The position numbers and the translations under genes are program-made. Positions 30,936 through 38,761 of a DNA stretch of 54,030 bases are shown piece after piece (within the stretch, counting starts at the first letter, position 1; each line of letters opens with the position of its first letter). The DNA lies in NCBI GenBank assembly GCA_964586395.1, contig CAZPGP010000007.1, positions 1 to 54,030 of the forward strand. Direction: 5' to 3'. Origin of the DNA: DATEFF01 sp964586395. Its GTDB lineage: Bacteria > Patescibacteriota > Saccharimonadia > Saccharimonadales > EFPC-124. A model generated the notes under the pieces. It saw nothing but the letters and a program-made list of their open reading frames with translations, did not search any database and had not been told where the DNA came from.

Positions 30936-31361
30936 ATGCCTTTAAGAGTGCCGAATCTTGCAGACTTGGCGACGTTCGGGATTCATGTCGCCAATCAGGA
31001 GCGACGTTGTTGTCGCTGTTTGCAGCCAGTGCAGACCGAAGGCATCTTCGCGGATGAGCTCTGTTCGAACTGCGACGTCATTCGAGTGCCCCAAGCAGGC
31101 ACGGTCAAGAGGCTGTCCCGCCGAAAGGCGATTTTTTACAGGCCGCGGAGCGTTTTCGTTACCTCGGAAACCCAGCCTGGCCAGCGGCGCACGAGGAACC
31201 CGATGCTTTCGTGCGTAGTCAAGATCGACGGCGAGCTCTGCCGAGGTTTCGCACAGGGCGCCTTCGTCTCGTTGCACTCAACGAGCGGCAGGCCGCTCAG
31301 GCACTTCGGCCTGCAGCTCGACCAGGCACACCTGTACAACATTTTTGTGGCACAGCGGTAA
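30936..31361 (+). CDS. Cassette gene c15: zinc-ribbon-like 141-aa protein
   Basis: Unrecognised apart from a four-cysteine cluster, RCCRCLQ (C25, C28) and LCSNC (C43, C46), which is a C-x2-C-x14-C-x2-C zinc ribbon. The rest is basic (KRLSRRK) and then strand-rich. GGAGA 6 nt upstream fixes the ATG at 30936 rather than ATG 30924, which would contain the ribosome site. Promoter with a palindromic -35 region. c16 follows after 32 nt with its own ribosome site, so these two form a small operon. DNA or RNA binding is possible. Confidence 0.65.
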   Translation: MPLRVPNLADLATFGIHVANQERRCCRCLQPVQTEGIFADELCSNCDVIRVPQAGTVKRLSRRKAIFYRPRSVFVTSETQPGQRRTRNPMLSCVVKIDGELCRGFAQGAFVSLHSTSGRPLRHFGLQLDQAHLYNIFVAQR

Positions 31362-31393
31362 GCCCGCACCCTCTACGAAAACGGGGACCTGAA

Positions 31394-31990
31394 ATGGTAC
31401 AACGACACCGCAGGCCGGAGCGTCGTTTCGACAAGCCGGTTCTGCTGGCAATTTCGAACGTTCACGAGCGCTACGACGGGCGTTCTCGACCGATTCCGAT
31501 CGACCGCGTTCCCGTCGAGCGGCGCACCGGCGAGTTGACCCTCGTCCTCGCGCTGCGCGGCCTGGTGATCAACTCGCCCGGTACTGAGAACGTCTATCCG
31601 GATGGAGCCGCGTTCGCCTACAGCTCTGGGTGCGAAGTTCACGTCGAGGTCTACCCGAGAGGGCGGAGCTCGGCCGACTACGCCGAGTGGCTGCGCAACT
31701 CGGGAGTCCGGATGGCGTTGCTGCCCAGCGCCAGGAACACACCCCTGGCGGTTTCGTACCAGGCCGGCGTCTACCCCAGCGGTATGGCGCGGTCTGGCCC
31801 AGGCGGCGATCCGATTCGGCTGGTCGGCCCGGACAAGATGGCCCTGTACCTCACGAGCGTGCTGCCGAACATCGGCGTTGCAGACAGTGATGTCCAGGTC
31901 GCCACAGGACACATCCGTCAACTGTTCCTCAGCGGCAAGGAAGAGCTGATCGTGACCGCCGAAAGGCTGGCTCACAAGCGCGGGCGCTGA
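31394..31990 (+). CDS. Cassette gene c16: uncharacterised 198-aa protein
   Basis: Unrecognised, soluble, probably alpha/beta. The start is basic (MVQRHRRPERRF), then LVLALRGLVINSPGTENVYPD, EVHVEVYPRGR, and a final helical part with KEELIVTAERLAHKRGR. GGGGA lies 7 nt before the ATG at 31394; the longer ORF from 31211 overlaps c15. No membrane segment or metal motif. It ends with a 14-bp hairpin and is convergent with the CAP protein gene. Confidence 0.65.
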   Translation: MVQRHRRPERRFDKPVLLAISNVHERYDGRSRPIPIDRVPVERRTGELTLVLALRGLVINSPGTENVYPDGAAFAYSSGCEVHVEVYPRGRSSADYAEWLRNSGVRMALLPSARNTPLAVSYQAGVYPSGMARSGPGGDPIRLVGPDKMALYLTSVLPNIGVADSDVQVATGHIRQLFLSGKEELIVTAERLAHKRGR

Positions 31991-32002
31991 CGGACAACGA
32001 AC

Positions 32003-32034
32003 GGTTGAGGGGCGGCGCGTGCTGCCCCTCAACC
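32003..32034 (+). terminator. 3' hairpin of c16
   Basis: GGTTGAGGGGC (32003-32013) pairs perfectly with 32024-32034, plus three inner pairs and a GCGT loop: 14 bp. No T-tract. Confidence 0.65.
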
Positions 32035-32045
32035 AGAGAATAAAC

Positions 32046-32930
32046 TTATCTTATAAATCCACCAGCGGTCTGTACGATGATCAGCGCAAAGCCAAGCAGC
32101 ACGGCAGCGTCAACCGCTGGGTGTAACACTGCGTATTTGCGAGCGTTATGCCAACCGAGTTTGAGGGTTTCCATGTGGGTGACGAGAAAGCCCAGAATTG
32201 TTGCACCGATCAACGCCAGGCTGGCATAGGTTGCCCAGGGTGCGTTGCCGCTGATGATGCTCATGGCGCCGTTAACGTGTTGAGCGCTTGAAGGTGTGTT
32301 AGCGTCGACAGACATCGCGGGTGTAGTTGTGCCGACGACTGGTTTTTGATCGCTCGGTAAGCCATAAAAGGCAACGATGACGGTGTTCTTGCCGCCTTGA
32401 TAGTTCTCGCCGCTGGCGACGCCGAAGCCGATATCCTGGTAGTTGCCGAGGATGTTGTCGCGGTGCTCGACACTGTTCATCCAGGCAGTCACAACCTGAT
32501 CGCTGGTGCTAAAGCCATAGGCTAAGTTCTCGCCGGCTACCGAGTAGCTGTAATCTACTTTCTGGAAATAATACCAAGGCGTGGTTCCATCCGGTGCGAC
32601 ATGACTCCAGTAATTTTTATCGATCATGTTCTGAGCCTTGGCCTGTGCAGCACGGGATAGCTCTTGATTCATCTTGAGCTCGGGTAGGTCGGAGCGGTCG
32701 CGGTAGTCATTGGTGTCGCGTAGCAGTACGGCAGTGTTCATGCTCGTGGCGTAGCCAAGCACCTGGGGGTGACCGAGGCTATGGAAGTTGTAGGCAAACT
32801 GAATAACCAAAAGACCGCCAACCAATACAGCAAACCACCAGGCACGACGCCGGTGTAGTGCTTTGCGGGCCTGCGAATGTGCAGCAGACTCAACAACCCT
32901 CATTTTGGCTACAGGTTTTTGTTTTGCCAT
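32046..32930 (-). CDS. Membrane-anchored CAP (SCP/PR1) domain protein
   Basis: A 294-residue protein. A basic cytoplasmic start and one helix (about 32-52) export a CAP domain (about 75-215) with WSHVAPDGTTPW, AGENLAYGF and HRDNILGNYQDIGFG, all standard for the family. Two further helices near the C-terminus (about 237-257 and 272-292) re-enter the membrane. Bacterial CAP proteins act outside the cell, but activity is mostly unknown; for an epibiont it could touch the host. ATG 32930 lies 7 nt from a TATAGT box; the longer ORF start would precede the promoter. Confidence 0.85.
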   Translation of the reverse strand: MAKQKPVAKMRVVESAAHSQARKALHRRRAWWFAVLVGGLLVIQFAYNFHSLGHPQVLGYATSMNTAVLLRDTNDYRDRSDLPELKMNQELSRAAQAKAQNMIDKNYWSHVAPDGTTPWYYFQKVDYSYSVAGENLAYGFSTSDQVVTAWMNSVEHRDNILGNYQDIGFGVASGENYQGGKNTVIVAFYGLPSDQKPVVGTTTPAMSVDANTPSSAQHVNGAMSIISGNAPWATYASLALIGATILGFLVTHMETLKLGWHNARKYAVLHPAVDAAVLLGFALIIVQTAGGFIR

Positions 32931-32937
32931 AACGTTT

Positions 32938-32943
32938 ACTATA
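32938..32943 (-). promoter_or_regulatory. -10 box of the CAP gene
   Basis: TATAGT on the minus strand, 7 nt before the ATG; leaderless expression predicted. Confidence 0.45.
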
Positions 32944-32976
32944 GTATGCCCGAAGGTTTTGGCTTTGACTAGGCTT

Positions 32977-33468
32977 TTATGAAACTGAAAGCGCATACAG
33001 CGCAATGCCTGTCGCGACGCTGACGTTGAACGATTCTTTGCTCCCAGTCATAGGGATTTCCAGAGTGGTATCGCAGACGGCGAGCAGCTCAGGAGTGATG
33101 CCGTGGACTTCTTCGCCCAGGAGGAGGGCGAGTTTATGCGGGCGTTTGTAATCGGATAGGTTGATGGACGTTTCGGACTGCTCAAGTGCGGCAATTGTGT
33201 AGCCTTGACGCTTCAGCTCGGTGATGACTTCCTGGGGATCATCCATATGTCTGATGGGTACGCTCAGCTCAGCGCCTAGAGCGGTTTTGGCAATTTGGCG
33301 TGTCAGCTTCTCACGTTCGTGTGGCAGTCGAGCGTCGTTGGGGACGGTGGGGTATGGGGAGTAACCCGTGGCGTAGAGCATTTCCACGCCAAACCCATCG
33401 CAGGTTCGCAGAATAGCGCCTATATTATGAGTACTACGAATATTGTGCGCGATGACGATCAGTGACAT
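32977..33468 (-). CDS. SpoU/TrmH-family RNA 2'-O-methyltransferase
   Basis: A 163-residue SPOUT methylase using SAM to methylate ribose 2'-OH in tRNA or rRNA. It starts MSLIVIAHNIRSTHNIG, with N and R of motif 1. LALLLGEEVHGI is motif 2, and LEIPMTGSKESFNVSVA is motif 3 forming the knotted cofactor site. There is no N-terminal substrate domain, as in TrmL-like enzymes. ATG 33468 lies 7 nt after TGG-TATAAT; the longer ORF start precedes this promoter. The RNA target is unknown. Confidence 0.9.
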   Translation of the reverse strand: MSLIVIAHNIRSTHNIGAILRTCDGFGVEMLYATGYSPYPTVPNDARLPHEREKLTRQIAKTALGAELSVPIRHMDDPQEVITELKRQGYTIAALEQSETSINLSDYKRPHKLALLLGEEVHGITPELLAVCDTTLEIPMTGSKESFNVSVATGIALYALSVS

Positions 33469-33475
33469 GCGCTTG

Positions 33476-33484
33476 ATTATACCA
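33476..33484 (-). promoter_or_regulatory. Extended -10 of the SpoU-type gene
   Basis: TGG-TATAAT on the minus strand, 7 nt before the ATG. Confidence 0.55.
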
Positions 33485-33523
33485 GAGGTTCTACAGGGCA
33501 GAGGGTGCAACGACTAAAATGCT

Positions 33524-33549
33524 GGCGGGGCCCCTAGGGTGGGGCCGCC
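33524..33549 (-). terminator. 3' hairpin of c17
   Basis: GGCGG (33524-33528) pairs with CCGCC (33545-33549), then a 2-nt bulge and CCCC/GGGG around a 6-nt loop. It is 10 nt from the c17 stop. Confidence 0.55.
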
Positions 33550-33559
33550 GCACACGTCG

Positions 33560-34003
33560 TCAGTCCGACATCAACAAAACGCCGACACCCTTCCTGGGCG
33601 CGGCACGGTGCAGGCTCTTGGCGAACCATGCGTGATTCAGTACTTCCTCGAAACGTTGGAGGAGCGCGAGCGGTAGCTCCTCAATCTCTTTCTTGGAAAG
33701 TCGACCACCCCACCAGGTATGTGTTCGCACCATCTTGTTGGAGGTGCGAAGGGCGATGGTGAAGGTCCACGTCCGAACCCCGGCGCTCATGGGTTCGATG
33801 TAGCTGGCGATGTTTGTGATGCTGATGGCGCGCGGGTCACGCCTGCTGAGTGGTCGTTGTAGCAGGTTGTCGATGAGGGGCTGGAGAGCTAGGAGGTGCA
33901 CGGTGAGTGTGCACCTGATCTGGATGACGGCATCGCTGCGGCGGTTTCCTCGGGCGCGGTCCAGAGTTATCGAGTGCCTGGCCTGGAGGCGGTACGCGGT
34001 CAT
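33560..34003 (-). CDS. Cassette gene c17: uncharacterised basic 147-aa protein
   Basis: Unrecognised. It starts MTAYRLQARHSITLDRARG, continues with strand-like IQIRCTLTVHLLALQPL, TWTFTIALRTSN, then charged helices (LSKKEIEELPLALLQRFEEVL). AGGGAG 7 nt upstream fixes ATG 34003. It is divergent from c18 and both promoters carry AAAGCATAAG in the spacer, suggesting shared control. A nucleic-acid-binding role is possible from its charge only. Confidence 0.65.
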   Translation of the reverse strand: MTAYRLQARHSITLDRARGNRRSDAVIQIRCTLTVHLLALQPLIDNLLQRPLSRRDPRAISITNIASYIEPMSAGVRTWTFTIALRTSNKMVRTHTWWGGRLSKKEIEELPLALLQRFEEVLNHAWFAKSLHRAAPRKGVGVLLMSD

Positions 34004-34043
34004 GGGTCTACTCCCTCTGCTCGGGCTCGTGTTGAGCGTCACA

Positions 34044-34073
34044 ATCATCGCATAATGCTTATGCTTTGGTCAA
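34044..34073 (-). promoter_or_regulatory. Promoter of c17 with palindromic spacer
   Basis: -35 TTGACC (34068-34073), 18-bp spacer, -10 GATGAT (34044-34049) with TGC before it. The spacer holds the perfect inverted repeat GCATAA-TGC-TTATGC (34050-34064). Confidence 0.5.
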
Positions 34074-34102
34074 GAGTGTGACTGCTATCTCGAGAGGAAG
34101 TA

Positions 34103-34131
34103 TTTACAAAAAGCATAAGAAGTGCTATAGT
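34103..34131 (+). promoter_or_regulatory. Promoter of c18
   Basis: -35 TTTACA (34103-34108), 17-bp spacer with AAGCATAAG (34111-34119), -10 TATAGT (34126-34131) preceded by TGC. Confidence 0.65.
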
Positions 34132-34183
34132 ATTATTCCGTTAGTCCATCCATCAACCCCTTTTACGAAATGCGAGGAAGACA

Positions 34184-35299
34184 GTGGGCGACGATCTTTT
34201 CAGCATCGCTTTCTACGTGCTCATGAGTGTTTGCGGACTCACGTTGTTTGCCGTCTGGGCCTGGCCGTTTGGCTGGGTGCCCGAGGACAAGATCGGCGTC
34301 GAGGCCGTGGGCGGCGAGCACTTCACCGCTGTCGTGCAGCAGGGCAAGCGTGGCATCCAGCCGCGCCTACTCCCCGCTGGGACGCGGTACTTCCGGTGGC
34401 GTCGCAATGTCACGTTCCACGACATGACCGTCGTTCCTGACGGGCAGGTGGGCGTGGTGACTTCGCGCATCGGCAGTCCGTGGTTCGCGGGTCCGGCCTG
34501 GGGCAGCCAGAACTTCACCGACGTCGAGGCGTTCCTCGCGGGCAACGGCCTGCAGGGCTCCCAGGCGTCGCTGCTGATGCCTGGAACCTACGCCATCCAC
34601 CCGCATGCATTCAGCGTGAAGCTGCACGATCAGGTGGTCATCCCCGAGGGAAGCCTCGGCGTGATCACCGCGCACATCGGCGCAGAGTTCACCGGTCACA
34701 CTGCAATCTACGACCCCCGCTTCGGCGACTTCACCGACGTCGGGGCGTTCCTGGCGGCTGGCGGGTGCAAGGGTGTGCAGGAACCGTTGCTCATGCCGGG
34801 CACATATGCGATTCACCCGAACGCGTTCGAGGTCATCGTTGTTGGCCCCGATTCGGACGACGAACCGCACGTGGTGTACGGCGACGTGTCGGAGGCGACG
34901 GAGCTGTTGACCGTTCACGGTTTCAGCAGCGTCGAGACCGAGCGTGGCACGGCCATCGCGGTCGACATGGGTAGCACCTCGATCGGCATGCAGGTCGTGG
35001 GCGAAGGCAGCATGGATCAGTCCGTCAAGCGGATCATCCTGCTGGTCATTCGACCGACGCGTGATGTGGCCATCGAGTGGGAGGTTGCCGTTGGGTTGAA
35101 CCTCATCGACCCCGAGAGGACGGTCGTCGAGGTTCTCGACTCACTGGCGAGGAAGACCTTCGGACACGAGGCTCGCTGGAGCCTTGTGGAGTTCGTCTCC
35201 AAGCTCGCCGAGATGGACCAGAAGATGCGCGGCCTCTATCCCTCGCGGATCAATGGGGCTGAGCTACTGCCGACCTCCACGGTGTGGGCGAAGAACTGA
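34184..35299 (+). CDS. Cassette gene c18: SPFH (band 7)-like membrane protein, 371 aa
   Basis: The longest cassette gene. One N-terminal transmembrane helix (about 7-29) is followed by two similar blocks of about 65 residues: VVPDGQVGVVTSRIG ... LMPGTYAIHPHAFSV and VIPEGSLGVITAHIG ... LMPGTYAIHPNAFEV. This pattern of G-V-V/I, then L-x-PG-x-Y-x-I-x-P, resembles flotillin/SPFH proteins that scaffold membranes. A C-terminal part (about 280-371) ends in SLVEFVSKLAEMD. GAGGAA sets the GTG start. It is followed by an 11-bp hairpin and a hammerhead ribozyme. Family assignment is by pattern only. Confidence 0.7.
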   Translation: MGDDLFSIAFYVLMSVCGLTLFAVWAWPFGWVPEDKIGVEAVGGEHFTAVVQQGKRGIQPRLLPAGTRYFRWRRNVTFHDMTVVPDGQVGVVTSRIGSPWFAGPAWGSQNFTDVEAFLAGNGLQGSQASLLMPGTYAIHPHAFSVKLHDQVVIPEGSLGVITAHIGAEFTGHTAIYDPRFGDFTDVGAFLAAGGCKGVQEPLLMPGTYAIHPNAFEVIVVGPDSDDEPHVVYGDVSEATELLTVHGFSSVETERGTAIAVDMGSTSIGMQVVGEGSMDQSVKRIILLVIRPTRDVAIEWEVAVGLNLIDPERTVVEVLDSLARKTFGHEARWSLVEFVSKLAEMDQKMRGLYPSRINGAELLPTSTVWAKN

Positions 35300-35313
35300 G
35301 AGGATGTCGGGCA

Positions 35314-35348
35314 GCGCGGGTCGCAGGTGTAACAACGGCGACCCGCGC
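35314..35348 (+). terminator. 3' hairpin of c18
   Basis: GCGCGGGTCGC (35314-35324) pairs perfectly with 35338-35348 (11 bp, 13-nt loop), 14 nt after the stop and 6 nt before the ribozyme. No T-tract. Confidence 0.65.
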
Positions 35349-35354
35349 CCCGAA

Positions 35355-35409
35355 TGCGTACCACGGATAACCAAAGCCGTGCTGATGAGTCGTAAACGAC
35401 GAATACGCA
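35355..35409 (+). ncRNA. Type III hammerhead ribozyme
   Basis: All core parts are in order. Stem III is TGCGTA (35355-35360) with TACGCA (35404-35409). The cleavage-site base C17 is 35361. Stem I is CACGG (35362-35366) with CCGTG (35377-35381), loop of 10. The core CTGATGA is 35382-35388. Stem II is GTCG/CGAC (35389-35392 and 35397-35400), loop TAAA, and GAA is 35401-35403. Cleavage is predicted between 35361 and 35362. One departure: pair 15.1-16.1 is T-A instead of the usual A-T. It lies in the c18 3' region and before the pilB promoter. Confidence 0.75.
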
Positions 35410-35440
35410 CTGAAATTATTGAGTCATAACGCTTGTGATT

Positions 35441-35449
35441 TGCTATAGT
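35441..35449 (+). promoter_or_regulatory. Extended -10 of the PilB-like gene
   Basis: TGC-TATAGT ends 8 nt before the ATG at 35458; leaderless expression predicted. Confidence 0.55.
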
Positions 35450-35457
35450 ATTGGTAT

Positions 35458-37077
35458 ATGACACAGGCAGAAGACGCCGCGAAGTTTCGCGAGACAGAAG
35501 AGGCAAATACTCAGTCCCGAGCAAGTTTACTAGGGTTGCAGTATTTTGATTCGCGCGAGCTTGCTCCCGACAGCCCGCTATATACCGGCCTTTTGAGTAT
35601 TCCCGAGATGCACCAGGGGCATATTGTTCCGCTGTCGGACAACGGCGAGAACGCGCCCCTTGTCTTTGGTATCACTATCAATACTCCGCAACAGCTACTG
35701 CGTCAGCTTCGTGGGCGTTTCGAGGGTCGCATGCTGCAGTTTGTGGTTATGAGCAACACAGGCTTCCGTGCCTTGATGCTCCGTTACGATCCGCCTAAGA
35801 AGGTTGTCTATAACGACGTCAAGATCGCCACCGAAGGCGACAGCGCTACTATCGACGAAGTAAGCCACACGCTCGAAACGGTTCGTCCAGACGATATCTT
35901 GAACTACCTCATCAAGCAAGCCGACAGACTCAACGCGAGCGATATTCACCTCGAGTCTCAACGCGACAACGTGCGAATTCGTATGCGCGTTGACGGTGCG
36001 CTTCACCCAGTTGCCAACCTCAGTAAGGATAAATACCGTGTGCTGTTCGCGTCCATTGCGTCGCGCGCCAACATCTCGACCGCTTCTGACGACGCGCAGA
36101 CTGGTCACATGCAGCAGGATATGCTCGAAGCTGATGGCAGCCAACGTTTGCTGAACATGCGTATCGAGACCGTTCCGACCGTTTACGGCCAGGACGCGGT
36201 GATTCGTCTATTTAACTTCGACGCTGATCTGTTGCGCCTCGACAACCTCGGCATGACCGAGGATCAGAAGGCGCGATTCACCGAAGTCGTCCAGCACCCT
36301 CACGGCATGGTACTGATGGTTGGCCCGACTGGTTCGGGTAAGTCAACGACCTTGTATAGCATCTTGAATGCACTGAACGAGCCAAGCCGCAAGATCCTGA
36401 CGTTGGAAGATCCTGTTGAGTTTAGCATCCCGGGCGTGAGCCAGATTCCAGTGAACACGCAGAATGGCGATAGCTTTGCTGAAAAGCTGCGCGCAGTGCT
36501 GCGACTTGACCCTGACGTCGTGATGGTTGGTGAGATTCGAGATGTCGACACGGCCAAGACGGCTATCCAGGCATCAATCACAGGTCACTTGGTATTGAGC
36601 ACATTCCACGCCAGCTCTGCCGCAACGGCGTTTAGCCGTATGATCGATATGATCGGCCAGAACCCAATCTTTAGTACGGCGATTCGCCTCGTAGTTGGAC
36701 AGCGCCTCGTGCGCCGTCTGGACGACGAAACTAAGATTGGGTATCAACCTGATGAAGCGACCAAGAAATACATTCGCGCCCAGCTAGAAAACCTTCCCGA
36801 GCATATTCAGATGCCCGACATCGATAACCTCACACTCTACAAGCCCGGCAAGTCAGAGGCTGCGCCGTTTGGCTACATCGGCCGCATGACTATCATCGAG
36901 CAGATGGTTGTCACCGACGAGATTCAAGCGTTCCTGCGCGGCGACGTCACCGATGTAAACGCTGAGGCTATCGAAGCAGCCGCTCGCAAGAACGGCATGC
37001 TTACCTTGGCTCAAGATGGCGTTCTCAAGGCTATTGCTGGCCAGACCACCCTCGAGGAAATCAATCGCGTTATTTAG
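35458..37077 (+). CDS. GspE/PilB-type secretion ATPase
   Basis: A 539-residue hexameric-type ATPase that powers assembly of type IV pili. The N-terminal domain (about 1-140) is divergent. The core has ASDIHLE (160-166), Walker A GPTGSGKST (289-297), LTLEDPVEF and Walker B VVMVGEIRD. After QRLVRRL, the usual four-cysteine zinc segment is absent (DDETK instead). The ATG is 8 nt from an extended -10 box. No other pilus gene adjoins; its stop abuts that of the convergent malic enzyme with no base between. Confidence 0.9.
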   Translation: MTQAEDAAKFRETEEANTQSRASLLGLQYFDSRELAPDSPLYTGLLSIPEMHQGHIVPLSDNGENAPLVFGITINTPQQLLRQLRGRFEGRMLQFVVMSNTGFRALMLRYDPPKKVVYNDVKIATEGDSATIDEVSHTLETVRPDDILNYLIKQADRLNASDIHLESQRDNVRIRMRVDGALHPVANLSKDKYRVLFASIASRANISTASDDAQTGHMQQDMLEADGSQRLLNMRIETVPTVYGQDAVIRLFNFDADLLRLDNLGMTEDQKARFTEVVQHPHGMVLMVGPTGSGKSTTLYSILNALNEPSRKILTLEDPVEFSIPGVSQIPVNTQNGDSFAEKLRAVLRLDPDVVMVGEIRDVDTAKTAIQASITGHLVLSTFHASSAATAFSRMIDMIGQNPIFSTAIRLVVGQRLVRRLDDETKIGYQPDEATKKYIRAQLENLPEHIQMPDIDNLTLYKPGKSEAAPFGYIGRMTIIEQMVVTDEIQAFLRGDVTDVNAEAIEAAARKNGMLTLAQDGVLKAIAGQTTLEEINRVI

Positions 37078-38211
37078 TTATTTGATCACTTTGGCGATCG
37101 CGGGAACGAGACGGTCGTCGAAGACATTTGGGATTATGTTTTCGGCTGACGGTTCGTCGACAAGATTTGCGATAGCCTCTGCTGCGGCGATTTTGTGCTC
37201 GTCGGTGATTTTGGTGACGCCGTTATCGAGCGCGCCTCGGAAAATGCCAGGGAATGCGACGGCGTTGTTGACCTGGTTCGGGTAGTCGCTGCGCCCAGTG
37301 GCCAGGATAGCGACGCCTGCTTCGTGTGCGATGTCAGGTTTGATCTCAGGGTCGGGATTGGCGAGGGCGAAAACAATCGGTTGGTCGGCCATAGCGGCTA
37401 CCATTTCTGGTGTCAGCAGGTCGGGCTGTGATACCCCTACGAATACGTCGGCGTCGCGAACGGCGTCGGCCAGGCTACCCGATGTGTTATTTGGGTTGGT
37501 GAACTCTAATAATGCTTTCTTGCTGTCGTTAAGGTCGACACGATCGCGGCTAATAATGCCTTTGCTGTCGACCATCATGAGGTTCGGGCTGGCGTATTTG
37601 TTAAGTAGTTTCGCAATCGCGACACCTGCAGCGCCTGCGCCAACGATGGCGATCTTCATGGCTTTGATGTCTTTGCCGACAATCTTGGCGGCGTTGATGA
37701 GTCCAGCGAGCGTCACGACTGCGGTGCCGTGCTGGTCATCGTGCATGATCGGGATGTCGAGCTCGGCCTTGAGGCGCTCTTCGACCTCAAAGCAGAGTGG
37801 CGCGGCGACGTCCTCGAGGTTGATGCCGCCGAAGCTCGAGGCCATGGCCTTCACGGTGGCGACGATTTCGTCGGCTGTGTGTACGTCGAGTATGATTGGC
37901 ACGGCGTCAATGTCTGCAAATCTCTTGAACAGTAACGCCTTGCCTTCCATGACTGGCATAGAAGCCTTTGCGCCAATATTGCCGAGGCCCAGAACCGCAG
38001 AGCCATCACTGATAATGGCTACAAGGTTGTTTGTCCAGGTAAGGTTGCGTAGCTCCTCAGGTTTTTCGGCGATCAGGCGTGACACGCCAGCAACGCCAGG
38101 GGAGTAGTAGAGACTGAGTTTCTGTTTGTCTAGCTGGTCATCCCGTAGGCTTGTGGTGATTTTGCCGCGATGCTTACGGTGTAGCTCGATGGCTTGTTCG
38201 TAAATGTCCAT
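37078..38211 (-). CDS. NAD(P)-dependent malic enzyme
   Basis: A 377-residue short-form malic enzyme converting malate to pyruvate and CO2. SLYYSPGVAG and ISDGSAVLGLGNIG, then MPVMEGKALLFK, are signatures of the bacterial form. IMHDDQHGTA holds metal-binding aspartates and the Rossmann loop is VGAGAAGVAIAK. The phosphotransacetylase domain of long MaeB forms is absent. Start at 38211 after GGAGG. It follows the DUF457-like gene by 14 nt, so both are one transcript. Confidence 0.93.
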   Translation of the reverse strand: MDIYEQAIELHRKHRGKITTSLRDDQLDKQKLSLYYSPGVAGVSRLIAEKPEELRNLTWTNNLVAIISDGSAVLGLGNIGAKASMPVMEGKALLFKRFADIDAVPIILDVHTADEIVATVKAMASSFGGINLEDVAAPLCFEVEERLKAELDIPIMHDDQHGTAVVTLAGLINAAKIVGKDIKAMKIAIVGAGAAGVAIAKLLNKYASPNLMMVDSKGIISRDRVDLNDSKKALLEFTNPNNTSGSLADAVRDADVFVGVSQPDLLTPEMVAAMADQPIVFALANPDPEIKPDIAHEAGVAILATGRSDYPNQVNNAVAFPGIFRGALDNGVTKITDEHKIAAAEAIANLVDEPSAENIIPNVFDDRLVPAIAKVIK

Positions 38212-38225
38212 AATTTCCTCCGAGG

Positions 38226-38660
38226 TTAGCGTGCGTTGAGCAGCATGATGTTGATGATAACAAGGATGATAAAGTAGCCGTATTCGTAGTACAGCCCGCG
38301 GTTAGTTTCTGACCACTGAATCCAGGTGTGGAAGCGGAAGAACCAGTACTGCGGCTTGCCAGCCTTGAGGTAGTAGATCCAGAAGACGTCGGGGAATTCG
38401 GCCATAACGCCACCGATGATGATGGCGAGGGTGACTTCTGGAGCGGCGAGTGCCAGGAGTAGGATGGCCAGAAAGCTCCCGATCGCGTCTGCAGACCAGA
38501 TCTTCCACCAGAGCTTACTGCCGGGCTTGTCGCCGTAGTTCCAATGTGGAATGGCATCGAGTACAAAGTGAGACAGAAACGCGAGTGGCGCCGCCAGGAG
38601 AGGCTGTTTGACCGCTAAGCCAATGGCCGTACCTGCCAAGACGTGATTGAGTGAAATCAT
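38226..38660 (-). CDS. DUF457/YdjM-like membrane hydrolase
   Basis: A 144-residue membrane protein. It has the early histidine in SLNHVLAGTAIG, then the conserved HFVLDAIPHWNYGD motif of predicted membrane-bound metal-dependent hydrolases, and several helices, the last being YFIILVIINIMLL. Substrate unknown. ATG 38660 lies 6 nt after TGG-TAGACT. It is the first gene of a two-gene operon with malic enzyme, though no functional link is obvious. Confidence 0.8.
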   Translation of the reverse strand: MISLNHVLAGTAIGLAVKQPLLAAPLAFLSHFVLDAIPHWNYGDKPGSKLWWKIWSADAIGSFLAILLLALAAPEVTLAIIIGGVMAEFPDVFWIYYLKAGKPQYWFFRFHTWIQWSETNRGLYYEYGYFIILVIINIMLLNAR

Positions 38661-38666
38661 ATACCC

Positions 38667-38675
38667 AGTCTACCA
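38667..38675 (-). promoter_or_regulatory. Extended -10 of the DUF457-like gene
   Basis: TGG-TAGACT on the minus strand, 6 nt before the ATG; the surrounding GGTGGTAGACTGGG is identical to the c2 promoter. Confidence 0.5.
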
Positions 38676-38706
38676 CCTAAAACCCCTTCCATAAACAGAG
38701 AAGATA

Positions 38707-38737
38707 TGCTAGAATATTACCTGACTATCGATATAAT
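38707..38737 (+). promoter_or_regulatory. Two -10 boxes before rplS
   Basis: TGC-TAGAAT (38707-38715) and TATAAT (38732-38737); the second gives a leader of about 18 nt. Confidence 0.45.
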
Positions 38738-38761
38738 TAATCCAAAGGCGATTGATCTAAC

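Noticed and set aside
31211..31393. Longer N-terminus for c16
   Set aside because: It would overlap c15 in another frame; ATG 31394 has a proper ribosome site.
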